From Candidatus Zixiibacteriota bacterium (GTDB lineage: Bacteria > Zixibacteria > MSB-5A5 > GN15 > JAAZOE01), in assembly GCA_028700875.1 (NCBI GenBank), contig JAQVRW010000181.1:1-6421 (forward strand): a stretch of DNA of 6,421 nt, read 5' to 3'. Positions 5,999-6,421 of this stretch are shown one piece after another (position 1 is the first letter of the stretch; each line of letters begins with the position of its first letter). The position numbers and the translations under genes were made by a program. Under the pieces are notes generated by a model that saw nothing but the letters and a program-made list of their open reading frames with translations, was not told the origin of the DNA and made no database searches.

Positions 5999-6421
5999 TT
6001 AGTCGTCGAGGACGGAGACGTCTTCGAGGATTTCCTCTTTTTTCCGTTTCATCACCAGGCGGGGCGGTTTGGACGAGTCGTCGTCGGCGGAGAAAAAGTC
6101 GGCGATAGCCCTGCCCATGAAAGTTGAAAATTCGGTCCGGAACCGATCCCGCGAAAAACGTTCGGCGTTGCGGCGAATCGTCTCGGGATTGAAACGATGC
6201 GGCGTCTTTTCGAAATCGCGGACCGCAGCGACGATGGCCTCGGGCGTCTGGTGATGGAAAAATAAACCGGTGACGCCGTCGATGACCGTCTCTTTCGCGC
6301 CCCCCTTGCCGTAGGCGATGACCGGCGCGCCGCAGGCCTGGGCCTCGATCGGCACGATCCCGAAATCCTCCTCGGCCGCAAAGACGAAGGCCCTGGCTTT
6401 CTGCATATACCGGCGAAGAAC
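5999..6421 (-). CDS. GT4-family glycosyltransferase, C-terminal part (partial)
   Basis: 140 residues are visible, and the frame is open to the window edge, so the N-terminal domain lies outside. Visible residues 11-35, starting AFVFAAEEDFGIVPIEAQAC and running on to GAPVI, hold the E-x7-E nucleotide-sugar motif. AYGKGGAKETVIDGVTGLFF (36-55) completes a pattern typical of WbaZ-like mannosyltransferases of family GT4. These enzymes add a sugar, often from GDP-mannose, to a lipid-linked oligosaccharide at the inner face of the membrane; the mannose donor is inferred from the subfamily resemblance only. The last 30 or so residues are strongly charged (ADDDSSKPPRLVMKRKKEE, then an acidic end), lie beyond the usual fold end and may be a flexible tail. 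The Met at 6406 is internal to the domain, not a start. Confidence 0.92.
   Translation of the reverse strand, partial: VLRRYMQKARAFVFAAEEDFGIVPIEAQACGAPVIAYGKGGAKETVIDGVTGLFFHHQTPEAIVAAVRDFEKTPHRFNPETIRRNAERFSRDRFRTEFSTFMGRAIADFFSADDDSSKPPRLVMKRKKEEILEDVSVLDD

Noticed and set aside
4493..6009. Near-identical 14-base stretches at the stop codons of the Wzz-like and partial GT4 genes (4493-4506 and 5996-6009)
   Set aside because: Thirteen of 14 bases match, both encoding Asp-Asp before the stop, but the match ends there and can be chance plus similar acidic tails.

Overview
The window is a stretch of a surface or exopolysaccharide biosynthesis locus from a Gram-negative-type bacterium. Every gene I can support lies on the minus strand, so the reading order runs from high to low coordinates. 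The DNA is GC-rich, the ribosome-binding sites are of GGAG type, one promoter looks sigma-54 dependent, and the gaps carry hairpin-rich repeats of the kind seen in environmental genomes. I cannot name the phylum with confidence. A deep-branching, Zixibacteria- or Deltaproteobacteria-like lineage is only a guess from the style of the repeats.

Layout in transcription order: (1) 6421-5999, the C-terminal part of a GT4 glycosyltransferase, cut by the window edge. (2) 5998-5588, a 411-bp gap with two copies of a hairpin repeat (the copies differ by compensatory base-pair changes), two further hairpins, a palindrome and a very good sigma-54 promoter. (3) 5587-4496, a Wzz/GumC-type chain-length protein without a kinase domain. 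(4) 4495-4295, a 201-bp gap. (5) 4294-2831, a capsule-synthesis protein related to KpsS/KpsC. (6) 2844-1606, a second GT4 glycosyltransferase, overlapping the previous gene by 14 bp. (7) 1605-1078, a 528-bp gap with a large imperfect inverted repeat, a 16-bp perfect palindrome and a weaker sigma-54-like site. (8) 1077-64, a GDP-mannose 4,6-dehydratase homologue. (9) 67-1, the start of an unidentified gene coupled to it by an ATGA overlap.

Together the genes suggest assembly of a polysaccharide: sugar transfer by the two GT4 enzymes and perhaps the Kps-like protein, length control by the Wzz-like protein, and a nucleotide-sugar enzyme homologue. The most notable observations are that the GDP-mannose dehydratase homologue has lost two of three catalytic residues (Thr to Ala, Tyr to Phe) and the usual RYFRP region, that a palindromic core is shared by the gaps upstream of the Wzz-like and dehydratase-like genes, and that the repeat pair shows covariation.
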